A stretch of 64,000 nt of DNA from Cyclospora cayetanensis (lineage: Eukaryota; Apicomplexa; Conoidasida; Eucoccidiorida; Eimeriidae). The stretch spans positions 1 through 64,000 of the forward strand of contig NW_020312503.1 in NCBI RefSeq assembly GCF_002999335.1, written 5' to 3'. A program made the position numbers and the translations under genes. Of this stretch, positions 48,891-62,400 are shown in pieces (within the stretch, counting starts at the first letter, position 1; every line of letters starts with the position of its first letter). A model generated the notes under the pieces. That model made no database searches and had not been told where the DNA came from. It saw only the letters and a list, made by a program, of their open reading frames with translations.

Positions 48891-50445
48891 AAAATGATGT
48901 GCCAACAGAGAAGTAAATTAGCAAATTCAGAATAACTTCTTAGGTAATCATAATCGGTGAAAAAGAAAGTGCTAAAGTGTAGGCTACTTGCTACAGTACT
49001 GCTTCACAACCTGCCGTGTAAAGGCTTCGAGACGTGGAAACAAAAAAAGCCCTTCAACCTCCAAGCCACACAGACAGCGTGACGCTTTACAAGCGTGTAG
49101 GGCCTGAGGTGAGTGTTTCCCCACTAAGCCTCAAGTATCCGCATTCATATGTGCATCATGTGTAGCGGTACCTGACACCGTGGCTTGCCTATGCTGAAAA
49201 GTTTTAAATGTCGTATATCCTACAAACATCTAGGACGTAATATCTTGTTGTAAAAAAGGACAATGCATGCCTTAGCCAACTTTACCAAACAGAGCATTGC
49301 GCGCAATATATTATTTTCTATTTGCACAGAGCTAATTCCTTCCATTTAGTATGGCGCTGGAGCCCACTATCAGGGATATTCACACAGGTCCATCCATTCT
49401 GCAGCAGTCAAAAGGTATAAGATGCTTAAAGAGCATAGCTAATTAGACAGCTTGCAGTTAAATCCGGGATTGTAGTATATAGTAGGCTGCACTAATTCTG
49501 TGCTAAGCGCCCTGTTCATTGGCCCCTACTTCTTGAACTGCTAGAGCTTAGAGCACGTGTGCAAAAGCCGAAAAAGTAACTGTGTGTGTGACTTCGCAAA
49601 ATACAGCGTGCAATCGACGAGCAATTCGAAGCCTATTACTCTAGCTCTCAAATTAAACACTACACAAGCACACCTAATAGACAAGAACCTGCAAGTATCA
49701 AATAGCCTGAATATATCTACGGCTTCTACGGCGCTACGGTAGTATTTTGTTAATCTGCAACGAAATGGATCTCCGCCCAAATGGGTGTGACCAGGAGGAT
49801 GACGATGTTTGCATTGCGACAATAGGTTTTGCAGCTGGTGGCTTCTTCTTTCAGCTGCATGATCGTTTCCCGGAGTTCTAACTTCGTGTATTTGGTGAGC
49901 CGGAGCGTAGGATGTGGGCTGGTACACACTGAGCAGCGTCCAGAGGTTAGCGTAGTTGAACCATGAAAAAAGCAACCAGAGCGTGCGACGAGGGAACGTA
50001 AGTTCCATAAAAGGATGCAAAGTGGTATGGCTGGAACACAGATTTCTGTGTTTTTTTGCTTAGAGGGCAAAATTTAGGATGAGGGCTTGAGGGTTTGTTG
50101 CTTGACTGATCGAGCGAGCCCCCCCAATCGGGGGAAGGGACACTAGGGCATCACTGATTCCCCATGAAAGTGAGGACCTAGAGATTTCTTCATTGACAAC
50201 TCAAACCTCCCGCCCTCTACCTATGTTGTTTTTGAGAGGCTCCCCTTGTTGCACATATCAGAGTTTATAATTCTTCATGCAAGGTCCAGTGTAAATGGGT
50301 GTTTTTTGTTTGTACGGACGGGCCCCAGCGTCTTCCGCCGTTATCGCGGCGCCTTCGTCACGCCTACTTTGTTACGCCATTGTTTATGGCTTTTAATTTT
50401 GCGTGTGCCATATAGAGCCTATGCTTTGCTTGTGCAGCGCCCCTT
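48891..50445. other. Intergenic, promoter side of THADA-like gene
   Basis: About 1.55 kb, AT-richer. A minus-strand open frame (50070-49750) shows a Lys/Glu-rich helix (TKYTKLELRETIMQLKEEA) with hydrophobic flanks but no consistent gene structure. No firm feature. Confidence 0.4.
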
Positions 50446-53400
50446 ATGGAGTCCACTTGCGTCTGCGGTTCCCTCAACTGTGGCCCCCTCCCTGTGGGCG
50501 ACCCTGTTCTCTCGGATGCCGTGCTCCACCTAGTGTTCCTCGGCTCCGCATCTCAGGAAGCCCGCGTATTTATTCGTGAACGATCCCCTGTGGCGGCGCC
50601 TGAGGAAGCCCCGGAGGGGTCCGCAGGCAAAGATGACTCTTGGGTGTCCTCGCGCCTGGTGGCAGATGCTGTTGAATCTTTATTGAATGAGGCAGCAGCA
50701 GCGGCTACTGCCGCTTCAGAACACGCATCCACACAGAGTGTAACAGTCAACAGAAGTAATGGATTCAGTCGGCAGTGGGTACTGGACACTTGGAGGCACC
50801 ATCTTCTGCAATTTTTTACCCCCGGGAAACAGGGCACTCCCTTCCTGTCATCCGACGCTTCAATAATAGTGCCACAAGGCTGCCGCATAGAGCAGCTAGC
50901 GGCTCTACAGGCCCTTGGATCCTCTTTGTTACAGGCAGCAGTGGGCCTAGCCAGGCCGCCGGCAGCACCTCCGGCGCCAAGAGTGGAAAATGATGTTTCT
51001 CTAGGAGAGACAGCAGCGCAAACTGCCTCAATACATGAGGCACGCAGATCGGGAGCAGATGCATCAATGGCCGTGGCCACACATGCAGCACTAGCGGTTT
51101 TATACGGACAGCTGTGCAGTTGGCTGCTGCAACAACTGCTGCATCAACAACAGCAGCTTCTGCTGCTCGAGCGGCAGCTAAAAGGAGTCGAGGGGCGGCT
51201 GCAGAGGCTCTGTCGTCTGCTTCAACGCGCGCTTGCTCTTCTTCAGCCCCTCGTTCGTATCGTGCGGAGTGGCCAGAGTAAGTGCAATGACAGCAGCTAT
51301 GGCAGCTACACAGGAGCCACAAGTTGCTCTTCAGCCCTCTTTTGTAGCTGCTGGAAAGCCGCTTCGAAGGGAGAACGAGGGCAGCAAGATCAGCGGCAGG
51401 AGGCACACCAGCTGGAAGGCCCAGGCTTTGCTGTGGCGCTGTGCTTTGCCCGCCGCCTTCTGCGCGCCTTGGACCACCTTGTTTCTCCTGTTAGTGCAGC
51501 CTCTGAAAGCGCTGGGATACCCCTTGCAGTCAAAGGAGTGGCAGCAGAAGTCAGCAATGTAGATAGCAGGTGCACACACCGCCTGAGGCAGTTTGTCGTC
51601 TTTGCTGCCGCAGAGATGCCCTCCAAAGCTCTCCTGGACTCCATAGAGAAAGGGAGGGACGAAGATCTTCTGCTTTTAGAAGGGCCCCTGCATCATTGCA
51701 TTCGCACTTTGCTGCACCCAGAAGTTGACGGTGCTGCAGCTGTAGCAGCAGCTGAGGGCCTCAGCTGGGGCCTTACCTCCCTTGGTACCCTGTTCTGGAG
51801 GCTGCCCTGCATGCAGCCGGTGCTCTCTGAGGGTATTTTGCGTAAGCAACAGCAGCAAAAACAGGACCGCCTTATGTGGCATCTGCTGCAACTGATGCAG
51901 CACTTCCCTCGTGGGGCGTTTCCCTTCTGCAACCTTTTTGTACAGCTCCTCCTAGACAGGCTCACCCTACACGAAGGGCCTTCTGAGTTTGAAGCGCCTA
52001 TGGAAGGGTCCAAGCATACCCAAACGCACTTTTGCCGCTCCCAAGTGCTGACAATGCTGCTGCAACTGCTGTCGGAACCAATGCACGAGCAAGAAACAGC
52101 AGAGCTGCTGCTTCAGCGCATATGTTCAACAGTAAATACAGGAGCTAATGTCACGGTGAGCAGTTTGTTTGCGAGCCTTGACCCTGGCGCGAAGGTTGCG
52201 TTACTGCGGGCTCTACTTCTCCAGCAGCATGAAAGAGCTGCGGACTGCAGCGACAGGGGACGAAAGCGCTGTCAGGCGCAGCAGCAACCGGAACAGGAGA
52301 AGTCGTGGGAGGGAGTTTCCTGCTGCAGATACAGCTCCCCGGAGGGGCAGCTGCTGCTGCAGGAGCGCTTCTTCCGTTGCATTTTTGCGCTGCAAGAGGC
52401 TAACCCGGAGAAGGATGACCACAGCACCTTGTTAATGTTGCAGCTGTGGCTGCAACGGGCTCCCCATGCAACGCTGCTGCAGGCCCTGCGGCAGAATCAG
52501 CAGATGCTGCTTCACCGCGTAGCCAACGAAGCCATGCGCTGGTGGCAGCACCCGCGCCGCGCTGTTCACACTGCTGCTCGGGGTGTATGGGCGCTGCTGC
52601 AGCAGCGATGCTCCGAGGATTTGTCTACAGGGGCAGCCCGCAGCAGGAGTAGCATCCACGACCCTAGCGACGGGAGCGGACGCGTGGATTTGCTGGCGGC
52701 TCTTTGTAAGCACCTCTTCTGTCTGCCTACGGCGAGTCGCAAGTCCCTTTACCAGGCTTTGGCTACCATAATACGTGCACTGGGAGCGCCCCGTGTACTG
52801 CAGCTGCAGCCGCAGCTGCTGGAGCACCTTCTTTCTCAACTGCAAAACCGCCCTTTGCGTTCTGCTGCGATGCTGGCCCTCCGCGCACTCTGCGAAGATC
52901 TCAGTGAACAAGACAAGCAGTGTCAGAAGCAGAAAGAGAGCAAGCAAAAGCCTCGCTCGCGGCAAACCTGTTCCCTCGCCTCCAGCGCTCTCCGGGCATC
53001 TTTGATGGGTCCCGTACTACACGCCCTCTCTGGGAACAGCTTCCCCGACAAGTCGTCCCTCCGTACCGAGCAACAACAGCAGCAGGAGGAGAAGGTGCAT
53101 CCCTGGAAGGGCCCTCGCGAGTATCCGTTGCTGGTGCGAGTAGATCTGCAGGCAGCAGGGGATGAGCCGCTTGCAGAGGCGTTGGCCGAAACATTACTTC
53201 CACTGCTGTTGAGGCTTGAGCCATCTTCTGCCGCCCCGTTGCTTCTGGCGCTCAGCATGCAGCTGTCTCTTGAGGAGGTGGAAGCAGGAACACCAACCGA
53301 ACCGGAAGGAGCGCCAGCACTAACGCCCGGGGGGGCAGTACAATTGCCTCCAGTGGGTGATCATGCCGTCAATGCCTTTATTTCTCTGGACGTGACAAGG

Positions 53401-56400
53401 CCTTGGAGTCCTGGGGAGGCTGCTCTGCTAGCTACAGCAAGGGCTGCCGGCATCGCCACCTGGGAGCATGTAGAGGAGCCTTGCCGCTGCAGCAGCAAGA
53501 GAATGAACCCTAGCGATCATTTGACAAGCAGCTTGGGCACCGGCAGGGACTGTGTTGGCTGCAGGGCGAAGTCTTCAGGATTTGTTTGCCTTGTGGTTCG
53601 TGGGTGCAGCGGTGGAGGGGCTCCCTTGTGCTACCGGGTGTCTACGCATCGTTTGCGATCTGGTTTAAGCAGTGGTCAGCGGCACTTGAGGCTTCGGCTG
53701 CTGGAGGCCTTAACGCAGCAACAGCAGGCAACTGCAGCACCCCGCTGTGAAGAGCTGCAGCTGCTGCTGTTTGCTGCGGCGCAGCAACTGAAGCTCGGCT
53801 CGGCTGCAGAGCGGTCACAGGCAAGCATAAAATGCACTGCTGTAGTTTTACAGACACTTGGGACATATACATGTAAAGGCATGGCAATGCGGGGGAAAAT
53901 AGCTGTGGTCGGAGACTGAGTGTTAAAGGAGAGGTGCAGATATGGCAAGGGGCTTCGGAGGCAGGGACTGCTTGGTAAAACGAGCTTCTCGCGTGCTAAA
54001 AATTGCTGCTTACTTCATAGCTTTTCCTGGCATCCTGTCTTCTAGTCTTCTTAATTTTCTGCATATTTCTTCTTGTGTGTCGCTTTTTCTGTATTTGGCC
54101 TTCTCCCGTCTGGAAAAACCCTAGTGTATGGCTCATCTCCGCCCTATGCATATCAATTTAGGTTCTGTGTATCTGAGTCTCCCTCGCGTGCGTCTGCCGT
54201 TTCTCCGTGTGTGTTTTCTTTGCCCACCTGCTTCTACACACTCATGGTTGTCACACTCTCGCATGTCTCCCCTTGCCCGTTCCATATGCTGTCTGCGTGG
54301 TACCGCAGGTGGTCGCAGCATTTGACCGTGTTAATCGGAGGGGGCGTACCGCCTTTCGGCAACAGCTCGCTGTAGCAACCGAAAGCCATATCAATGCACT
54401 GGCACGCAAGGGCTGCTGCGTTTGCCGACACGAACAGCACCGTTCACAACCTTGTGTTCGCCATCAGCAGCAGGAGCCGCAGGAGAAAGAGCAAGAGGCT
54501 TATGGAGGCGACCTCGCCTGTTTGCTGCTATATTTACAGCGTCTTCACAGCCGCTGCCTCGTTTCCTGTTACCCGGGGGCTCCTCCCGACCGTGTGCTGG
54601 TGGCGCTGTCTCTTCTGCTGTCCCTGCATTCTACGTGGGGACCCGATGACGTCTCTCGGCAAAGAAATAAACTGTCCACTGTAGCGAAAGGTGGTACTGC
54701 AATGCGTAGCACTAACAGGGGCGCTGAGTATACAGGCTGCACTGTAGCAGCTGCTTTGGGATGGCAGAATGCAGATGTGCGAAGGCAGCTCCTAGCTTTG
54801 CTACCTGTTGTCACTGGTCCAGCCCCGCGTACTCTTCTGCAGCGGTTGCTGCACCTGTTTCCACCTGAGAGCTTCTCCGCTGCTGCTGCTGCTCCCGTTT
54901 CCCCGCAAAGCCAGGGGGAACTGCACTACCTAGAGCAGCATCAGTGCAAGCAGGCAAAGCAGTATCTGCACTCGAAAGAACAGTCGCACCACCAGACGTT
55001 GCTGTCATGTTCTCCCATGGATTACTTAGCTCGCCTTAAGAGGTCCGTGTGGGAAGCGGTGCAAATGGTGCTATCTTTGCGGCAGGACGAAAGCGCTGCG
55101 GGGGCTGTTCACCTACAGCTGCTTCTGCAGGAGCTCTTTGCGACCCCGCTGGAGACCCTTGGTGCGGGAAACCAATGCATGCAGCCTGACTCAGCAGCCC
55201 CAGCAGCAGTTGCTGCCGCGGCTTCCTCCAGACTAGAGAACTTTGCATTGCAGCCGCAGGCCGCATTCTGCAGCGCACTTGAGGAGTCTCTGCGGGAGCA
55301 CCTACCAGCAGCGTTCAGGCATCCGCCCTCTACGGCAGCACCGAACGAAGTAGTCAACGAAAGCAGCAGTAACAGTAGCAAGGATTGTAGCTGTCACCCT
55401 GCTGTATCGCTGCTTGCTGCGCTGCTCGTGGTAACAGAGGCAGCAGAAGTGCGGCTCGCTGTGATTCAGCAAAACCCTTTGGCCCTCGCTGAGCCGAAAC
55501 TGGGTTTTCATAATGTTCTGGGGGTACTGGAGATTTGCTTGGCGTCTATTGAGCCCTGGATCCTGCGACTCCCTTGCTGGTGTAGCAGCAGCTGTTCAGG
55601 CGGGGTGTGCAGCAAAGCAGCGCGCTCCTGGGAAGAATGGCAGCGGCGGCTGCTTCGTTTGTTGCAGAGCACCTGCTGCTTTCTTACTTCCTTTGCTGCA
55701 GTAGAGGCAGAAGAAGACGAAGTCTTGACGCACCGTGATCATGACAGCTGTAATAAAGAGGAAAGTTCAGCACATGCAGCAGAACCGGGAGCGATTTATG
55801 AGGTGATAAAGCAGGGCAGAGAAAATCTAGACCCTTCTGGCGCTTTGGAGCGCAGCAGTGACAGCTGCAACGGAATGCAACTAGGACAGCTTAAAGTAGA
55901 CTGTCGGGGCCACCCGGTGGTTTGCGGAGAAGACATGGGTGAACGAGAGCAACAGCAGCAGCTGCTTGCCTTCTGCTCCTGGAGGGCCGTCAAGGCAGCC
56001 ACCGAGTGTCTAACTGCATTCTTCCGAGCTGCTGCCTTTGGTGAGGAGTCCACAGAGGCCGCAACGCCACCTTCGGGGCATTTAGACAATGGAAAGCAGG
56101 CCGTGCGTCATTATGAACCGGGGCAGCTACAGAAGTGGCAGCAACAGCCGCTGCTGCGCCTCAGCATAGAGGAAGCTACATCTCTGGGGATGAATCTCAT
56201 TTCTTTCCTTCTATCTTGCAGACATATGGGTGAGCTACACCACAAGGCCCATGTCAGCTCCTTGTTGGCCGTGTTGTGTTTAGGGGCGGGTAAAGGCCAG
56301 GGCTAGGGGAGGGAAAGCAATACCACAGTGTAGCAGGGAGTTTACTAGACCTCTCGTCCCGTTCCTACTGTTGCCTCGCTTTTGTTAGAGTCTGGCTCGT

Positions 56401-59400
56401 TCTCATCTTTGCTTCCGAGTTTGCCCATGTTCTGCCTATCTGCGCTTCTGCACGTGTGTGCGACGCCGGGTCACTCTGTCTAGTTGCGGTCCCGCAGTCC
56501 ACTCGGTGTTTTTGCGTAGCTGTTGGCGTATCAGCTTGCTGCATGGGGTAGCGCATGCCTATGTACCATCCTACGACCCAGCATCGTGGCTCTCGCTTGT
56601 TTTCATGCCTTTCAGGTGCAGTGGAGTTCTTACATGAGGCCCTAGGGGCCCTGTGCTTAAGGGCGCGCCGCGCGGCAAGCAAAACCCTTCAGGGTCTCAA
56701 CCGACACTGGACAGATGCACTCCTTGGACTACTGCTCCCAACACCGGACGACAGTAGCTGGCAGGAGCAACGGCTTCATGCGCCACTCCAGCAACGTGGA
56801 CACAAGCAAGAAGTCAGACACCCAAAAGCCCCTTGCAGTGTCGCGGATGTCTCGTCGTCGAAGATCTGTGCTTTGTTGAAGTCCTTGAATTTGCCGCTTC
56901 GGCGCTGGAACGGTGCTCCGGGGCTCCCACCGCCTCTGCGGAAAAGCAAAGGCATCGGACTGGCCCTCATAGCTCTCATTGGCTGTAAGGAACAGCACAT
57001 GGGACAAAAGAGACTGAGATTGCTGTACGAGAATGCTGAGGAACCAAGGGAGCAGAAGGGGCAAGGGAAGGGATCAGAATCAGCTGCAGATATGTACTGA
57101 GCGAGAAACAAAAGAATACGGATACGGAGGATTCTTTTGTAGCAATTATGGAGGCAGGACGAAGATGCGCGAGTCGGTTGCTGCCTTCCTTTGTGCTTTA
57201 TTTCCTTCTTTGCCTCTTCTCAGCGCTCGTTTCACTTCTTGCGCTGTCTGCATGTTTGTGCAGTAGGGCAAGGGACCTTTGGGGGTTCTCACGAAAGAGC
57301 TCTCCTATGTCACGTTCTCACTTGTCTCCTACCACTGGCTGAGGGGTGCTTCGAAGGCCTCTTCTTCATACCTGGTGAAGGTAAAGGCGCACATATCGGA
57401 CAAACTAGAGTCATCTGTTACTTTGGCACCTTCCTGTTGTTTATCTGGGAGTTCCGTCACTGGATTCGATGGGCCATTGCCGCAACGAGGAGCTTTCCCG
57501 GGTAGCAGGGAGCCCATCAACTTACTAGGCCTCGTCTCCGGCGTAGTCTGACTACTGTAGCGAGGGCCTTTTACGTGCAACGCGAGTACCTGGATTGCAA
57601 CTAAACCTTTGTTCAGCAATGCAGCCCTGCTGATGGTCTGCTGCGTTTCTCCATGTTTCGTTTGTGTACAGCTCTTCGGGCTCAAGTACACGCCCTCAAC
57701 ATCTTGAAAAGCCTTATATCAGCCTCCCCGGAAGCCGCTGCCGCCGACATCCGACCAGTGGCAGCCGCAGCCGCGACTGCTCTCTCGGTGGCACAGCTGC
57801 CATCTCCAAAGTCTCTTTTAGGGACCTACGTGGGTTCGAAAGAGCATATGGAATCCACAGGACGGGCTGTTGCATTTGGTGCGGAGCATTCCACCACACA
57901 CGGCGATGAATTTGACACAGAGGGGTTCTCGCGGCAAGAAGAGCGTGAAAGAGGGGTGCCCTTGGCTGTAGGAGCGCTCGCTTTGGCAATAGGGGCGATG
58001 GCATCGCGGGAATTTCCGGTGCGCAGCGCTGCCAATTCGTTGCAAGTGGCTGCCACCAAGAGGCTTGCAGGTACAGATGATGAGGTAAGAAGGGAGACAT
58101 TACGACTGTTTTTCCTCGCGAGACCCTTTGTTGTACGCCGTTGCAATCATGTGCACTCTTACAATATTTGGATCCAGTGGCGCTGTAGCGCCCAGATTAG
58201 TTACCTGTGCTCTTCTATGTCAAAGAAACTGACGGGTTCCTGTCAATTGGCTAGCGGGAGGTGTAGAACTGGACAGATGTATGTGCAGATATGGGACTGT
58301 TGGAGTAACTTACTTGTATTATTTAGGTATTATTTTAATGCTATATCAGCTCTAGTGACGTTGCAGCCTCGATAACCCCTCGAGGAGACTCAGGGGACAC
58401 CAACTGCTCTAAGATGCAACTACAGAGAAGATGATTTCCGTAGAACCGGCACATGTATGTAGTGGAGAGTGCTACCGTTCCTGTTTCTGCGGTCGCTTGT
58501 GTTCAGGCCCAGCGAGCAACTGCAGCAATGTTCTCGTTCTGTAGCGGCGCTGCGCTTCGTAGCAACGCGGGGGCCGGAAGTGGTCTCTTGTCCATAGATT
58601 CTGCCAGTCTGTCTCTCCCGCAAATACGGCCGCTCATCGCCAGGGCCCTCCTTCCTCTCATGAGCAATAAGTTTACGGCAAACGATAGTCTGCAGCAACA
58701 AAAGGATTACTATGTTGTCCCGCAGGAAGCAGAGCTCCTTTTGCGAGGCCTGGCTGCGAGGGGCCCACTCAGGACATTAGAGATCGTCAGTAATTCACCT
58801 GAAGTGGGCAGTCCCAACCTTTTAGTCTTAAGGGAGGACGTCAGTATGCAGGGGGAGGCAGCAGTGGCAGTGCTGCTGCTGCTGGCGCGGGCAGATCTCA
58901 CTACTCTGTCCTCTCAGCAGCCTCCGTTCGAGACCCTCCTGAGAGAAAGCTCTGTGGAGACTGTAATTGCCCAGCTAAAGGCTGTTGCAGAGGAAGACAC
59001 CGGCAGCAGCAACTCCAAGAACAACGGGGAGAGGGCTTTTGCATTGGCATTGCAGCAGCCTATATGTGCTACAACATCAGCAGTGTATCCTGGACCGTGC
59101 CCTTATAGCCCTGCGTTGAGGCCTTCGGAGCTCAATGCCGCTTGCTCTGGCAGCAGCACCAGCTGCGGTGCGAACAGTGGATATTGGCTGCGAGTCCTAC
59201 TCAGAGCTCTCTGCTGCTGCCTAGGCTCCGCTCCCTTCGCCTCAAGGGCCCTCGCAGCACGGGCGCTGGCTTCGTACATCCTACAGAGGGCACAGACCCA
59301 TGGGCCTCAGAGCCTTGTCAGCGCTTTTCAGACAGTGGCCTCAGCTGTAACTGGTGAAAGCGTTGATCCTTCAACAGAGTGGGATCAGGCGGCGCAGTGG

Positions 59401-62400
59401 GGCCCGGCGAATCCAGCTGCTGGCTATGCTGAGGCCTTCTCTGCTCCCGCAGCTGCTACCTCTGCCGCCGGTCTGCTGTCTGATGCCTCCAAGACAGAAG
59501 GAACAGCGGCAAGGAAGGAGTGGCGTGATGCGAACAGCCGTAGTGGCTTGCTCTTGTTATTATTAGAGCTGCTGCAGCGTCCCGAGGCTCCGGGTCTGCT
59601 AGAGGCGCTGAGGGGCCCCCAGGGTCCCCTTCTTTTTTCGCAGCTTAGGCCCTCTGCTATACTGTTGCAGCGTGCTGCTGTCTCACATGTCCCCGCTATG
59701 GAACGGGTGCTTGTACTGCAAGTGCTTCGGGCGCTGGCGCATGCTGCACCCAAAGGTCCCCAGCATGTACTGTGGGCCATAGCCTCTGCCGCCAGCGTGG
59801 AAGTCATGCGGCTTTTTCCGGAGGGGAAAACAGCAGATTGGATTTTTGGGGGGCCCTCCTTCGTTCGCCATGTGGGTCTTACAGCCCTGCAGGCCGTCTC
59901 CTTGCGCATCGTTGTGGAGTGGCACCTTAGGTCTCTATACGTGCCTGCTACAGAAGAAGCGTCAGGAGCAGCAGTGCTCCTGAATGATGATGATCTAGAC
60001 AGCGTTGCATCAGCGCTGCGTGCGTCCTTGGAGCTATGCGTGCATCCTCAAGTCATTGAGGGAGCCATGCTGGCTGTGGCTGAGGCCGCGTCTGTTTGCC
60101 GCCGACTGCAAGAACAGCGCATGCAACTGCCAATGGAGGTTTCGGTGCGTGGCAGTGGATCTGGAGGACTCTCTGTGGTCTTCAGGAGCGAGAGACTCAG
60201 GGATACGGTGACGCCGGAGGTCTCTGAGGCGGTTCCACATCGCACGAGGGGGTTCGTAGCGTTGTGGGATATCTGCCTAGGTCTACTGGAGTGCCCCCTA
60301 GGTGCTGCTGCTGGCTTTGCCACTTCCTCTGGCAGCAGGAGGTTGAGCTGGCAAGCGTGTTACCTGGTCCCCCTGCAGGTGGCGGCGTGTGAGGCATTAG
60401 CATCTTTGGCTGTTATTGCTGCCCCTTTTGAGCGTCTATGTAGTGCTCTTGGAGGAACCCGAACCCAGCGAGCCGCCTCTGCTGCTGCAGCGCTACGTTA
60501 TACAGATAGCCGCAACGCACGGGCCGGCGCTTCCTGGAGCAAATTGGGAGCAGCCCTCTTGCGCTGTGCTGGAACACAAGCGGCTAGAACAGCAGCAACC
60601 GAAGCAAGAAGAGGTATTGTCAGCGGCAAGTTACAAGCAGCCAATTCTGCTCTATGCAGCTCCTCGGCGCAGACGGTTGTTTGCTTTAGCGACCCTCACA
60701 ACAGGTGGACAGCCACTTGGTCCTCCACTTTGCTGCACTGCGCACAGCCGACACAGGAGCTCTCAATCCGTACACATGCAGCAGAGGTAAGAAGAGGTGG
60801 GAGGTCTTCGGAAGGTGTGGGGGGGCCCTTGTGGGAGTTTGCTAGGACGAATCCAAAGGCCCTCCAATGTATACTGTCGAGGTTTGAGTGGATATGCGTG
60901 AGTAAAAGGTTCTCTTAGAGGGTCCCTATTCTTCGCACTGCTTGCTGCAGGCCATTCGCATCTCAGGCCTTCCCAGTCCCTGCGCAGCAGCTCCCTCTGA
61001 AGCTACCTCGTGCATGGGAGTTTCCTGTGCAAGGGCTAAGCTGCGTGTGTGGCGAGCAGTCCTGCTGCTACTGCAGGTGAGTGCTGGAGATTTGTGCCGC
61101 CGTACGTAAAGCCGATTGAATAGAGCAGTGGACTTCCCATGTGCTTACACACTAGTTTATGAAAAGATAAATGTGAACATAGAGATTTAGGTGTCCCTCC
61201 AGTAAAACATTGAATACTTCTTGCAGGTATACAATTCTACTCCTCTGCTCTTGACCTCTTGGATATAGGCACCATATCTTGGGCGCCTGGATGTTCAGAT
61301 CTTTGCACACTACCCCCTAGAACTTTTCGCTCTACATGTAGAGCCGGAGTGGCATCATTCCTTCAGTTTTCTACCCATACTTTTCTGTATTTCGTTTTCA
61401 AGCTCATGATGTGTATACGCATGTGGATACCTAAGTATATGGATACGCCTCGGCATAGTTACACCCTAGCTTTACGAGCCATCATGTCAATCTCGTACTG
61501 TGGTTCTTAATGGCTGTGCAGGATGAAGACGTCACCGTGCGCGAAGTCGCAGGGACTGCTGCATCAGCTGCCGCTTCTGAGCTACTATCGCTGTTACCGA
61601 GTGCTGTTGCTTGCACTGACAACGTGCAGCTCTTACTTGCAGCAGCAGCAATCCCTGCTTTTAGCCAGGAACCACACGGCTTGGAGGCCGGCTGTCTCTA
61701 TCAGTTGCTGCTGGAGGTAGTATCGAAAGTGCGTGATGTTCTGGCATCTTGATGTCTCCCTTAGGTTTCATGACAACAACCCACTACTTAGCGCTTCCCT
61801 AACCCCTCTCCCTTCTGCTTCTCTCTCTGCTCCCTGAGTCTGATAAGTAGCCACGTGGAGCGCACGGCGCAAAAACATGGTCGAGGTTTTTATGGGGAGG
61901 AGTCCCTTAATTTTGCTTTTGAGTTGAGTGTTGATCCGACTTTTGCACTTTGGACCTACTGCTGCGCACTGTGTGCCTGTAGGTCTTTCCGCCCTATACT
62001 GTCTGCCAGCTGCTCTGGCGACTCCTTACGAAGGAGACCTGCAGCAGTCGCGAATCTACAGGATGTCAACAGAAGCCGCGGCAGCAGCAGGAGGGGGCAG
62101 GTGCGAATGAGCAATTATTTGAGGAAGAGCCACCAAATATTTACGCAGATCCAGCCCTTACCGCTCAACTAGCTGCTAGGAACCTTTTATGGTTGCTGCT
62201 TGAGTCACAGCACCTGCAGCAGCGGAATAAGACCAGTGAGGGGCACTCATCAGTAAAGCGGCAGAGTGTGGGCCTTCTATCAGCCGACGGGGGAGACTTA
62301 GCGGCACAGAGGAGTGAAGGTGTCCGGGATGCTGTGGTTAAGGCCACGCTTGAATCATTTAAAACCAGGGGAGCCTCTGCTGTTGTCTTAGAGGACCTCA

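Noticed and set aside
49750..50070. Minus-strand ORF resembling a GET1/WRB-like helix (TKYTKLELRETIMQLKEEA)
   Set aside because: The hydrophobic segment and the helix fall in different frames that no plausible intron joins. The similarity is short and may be chance.
50553..51080. Several 100-200 residue minus-strand ORFs opposite the THADA-like gene
   Set aside because: They are GC-rich antisense shadows. The plus-strand frames carry the conserved blocks and agree in phase across ten exons.
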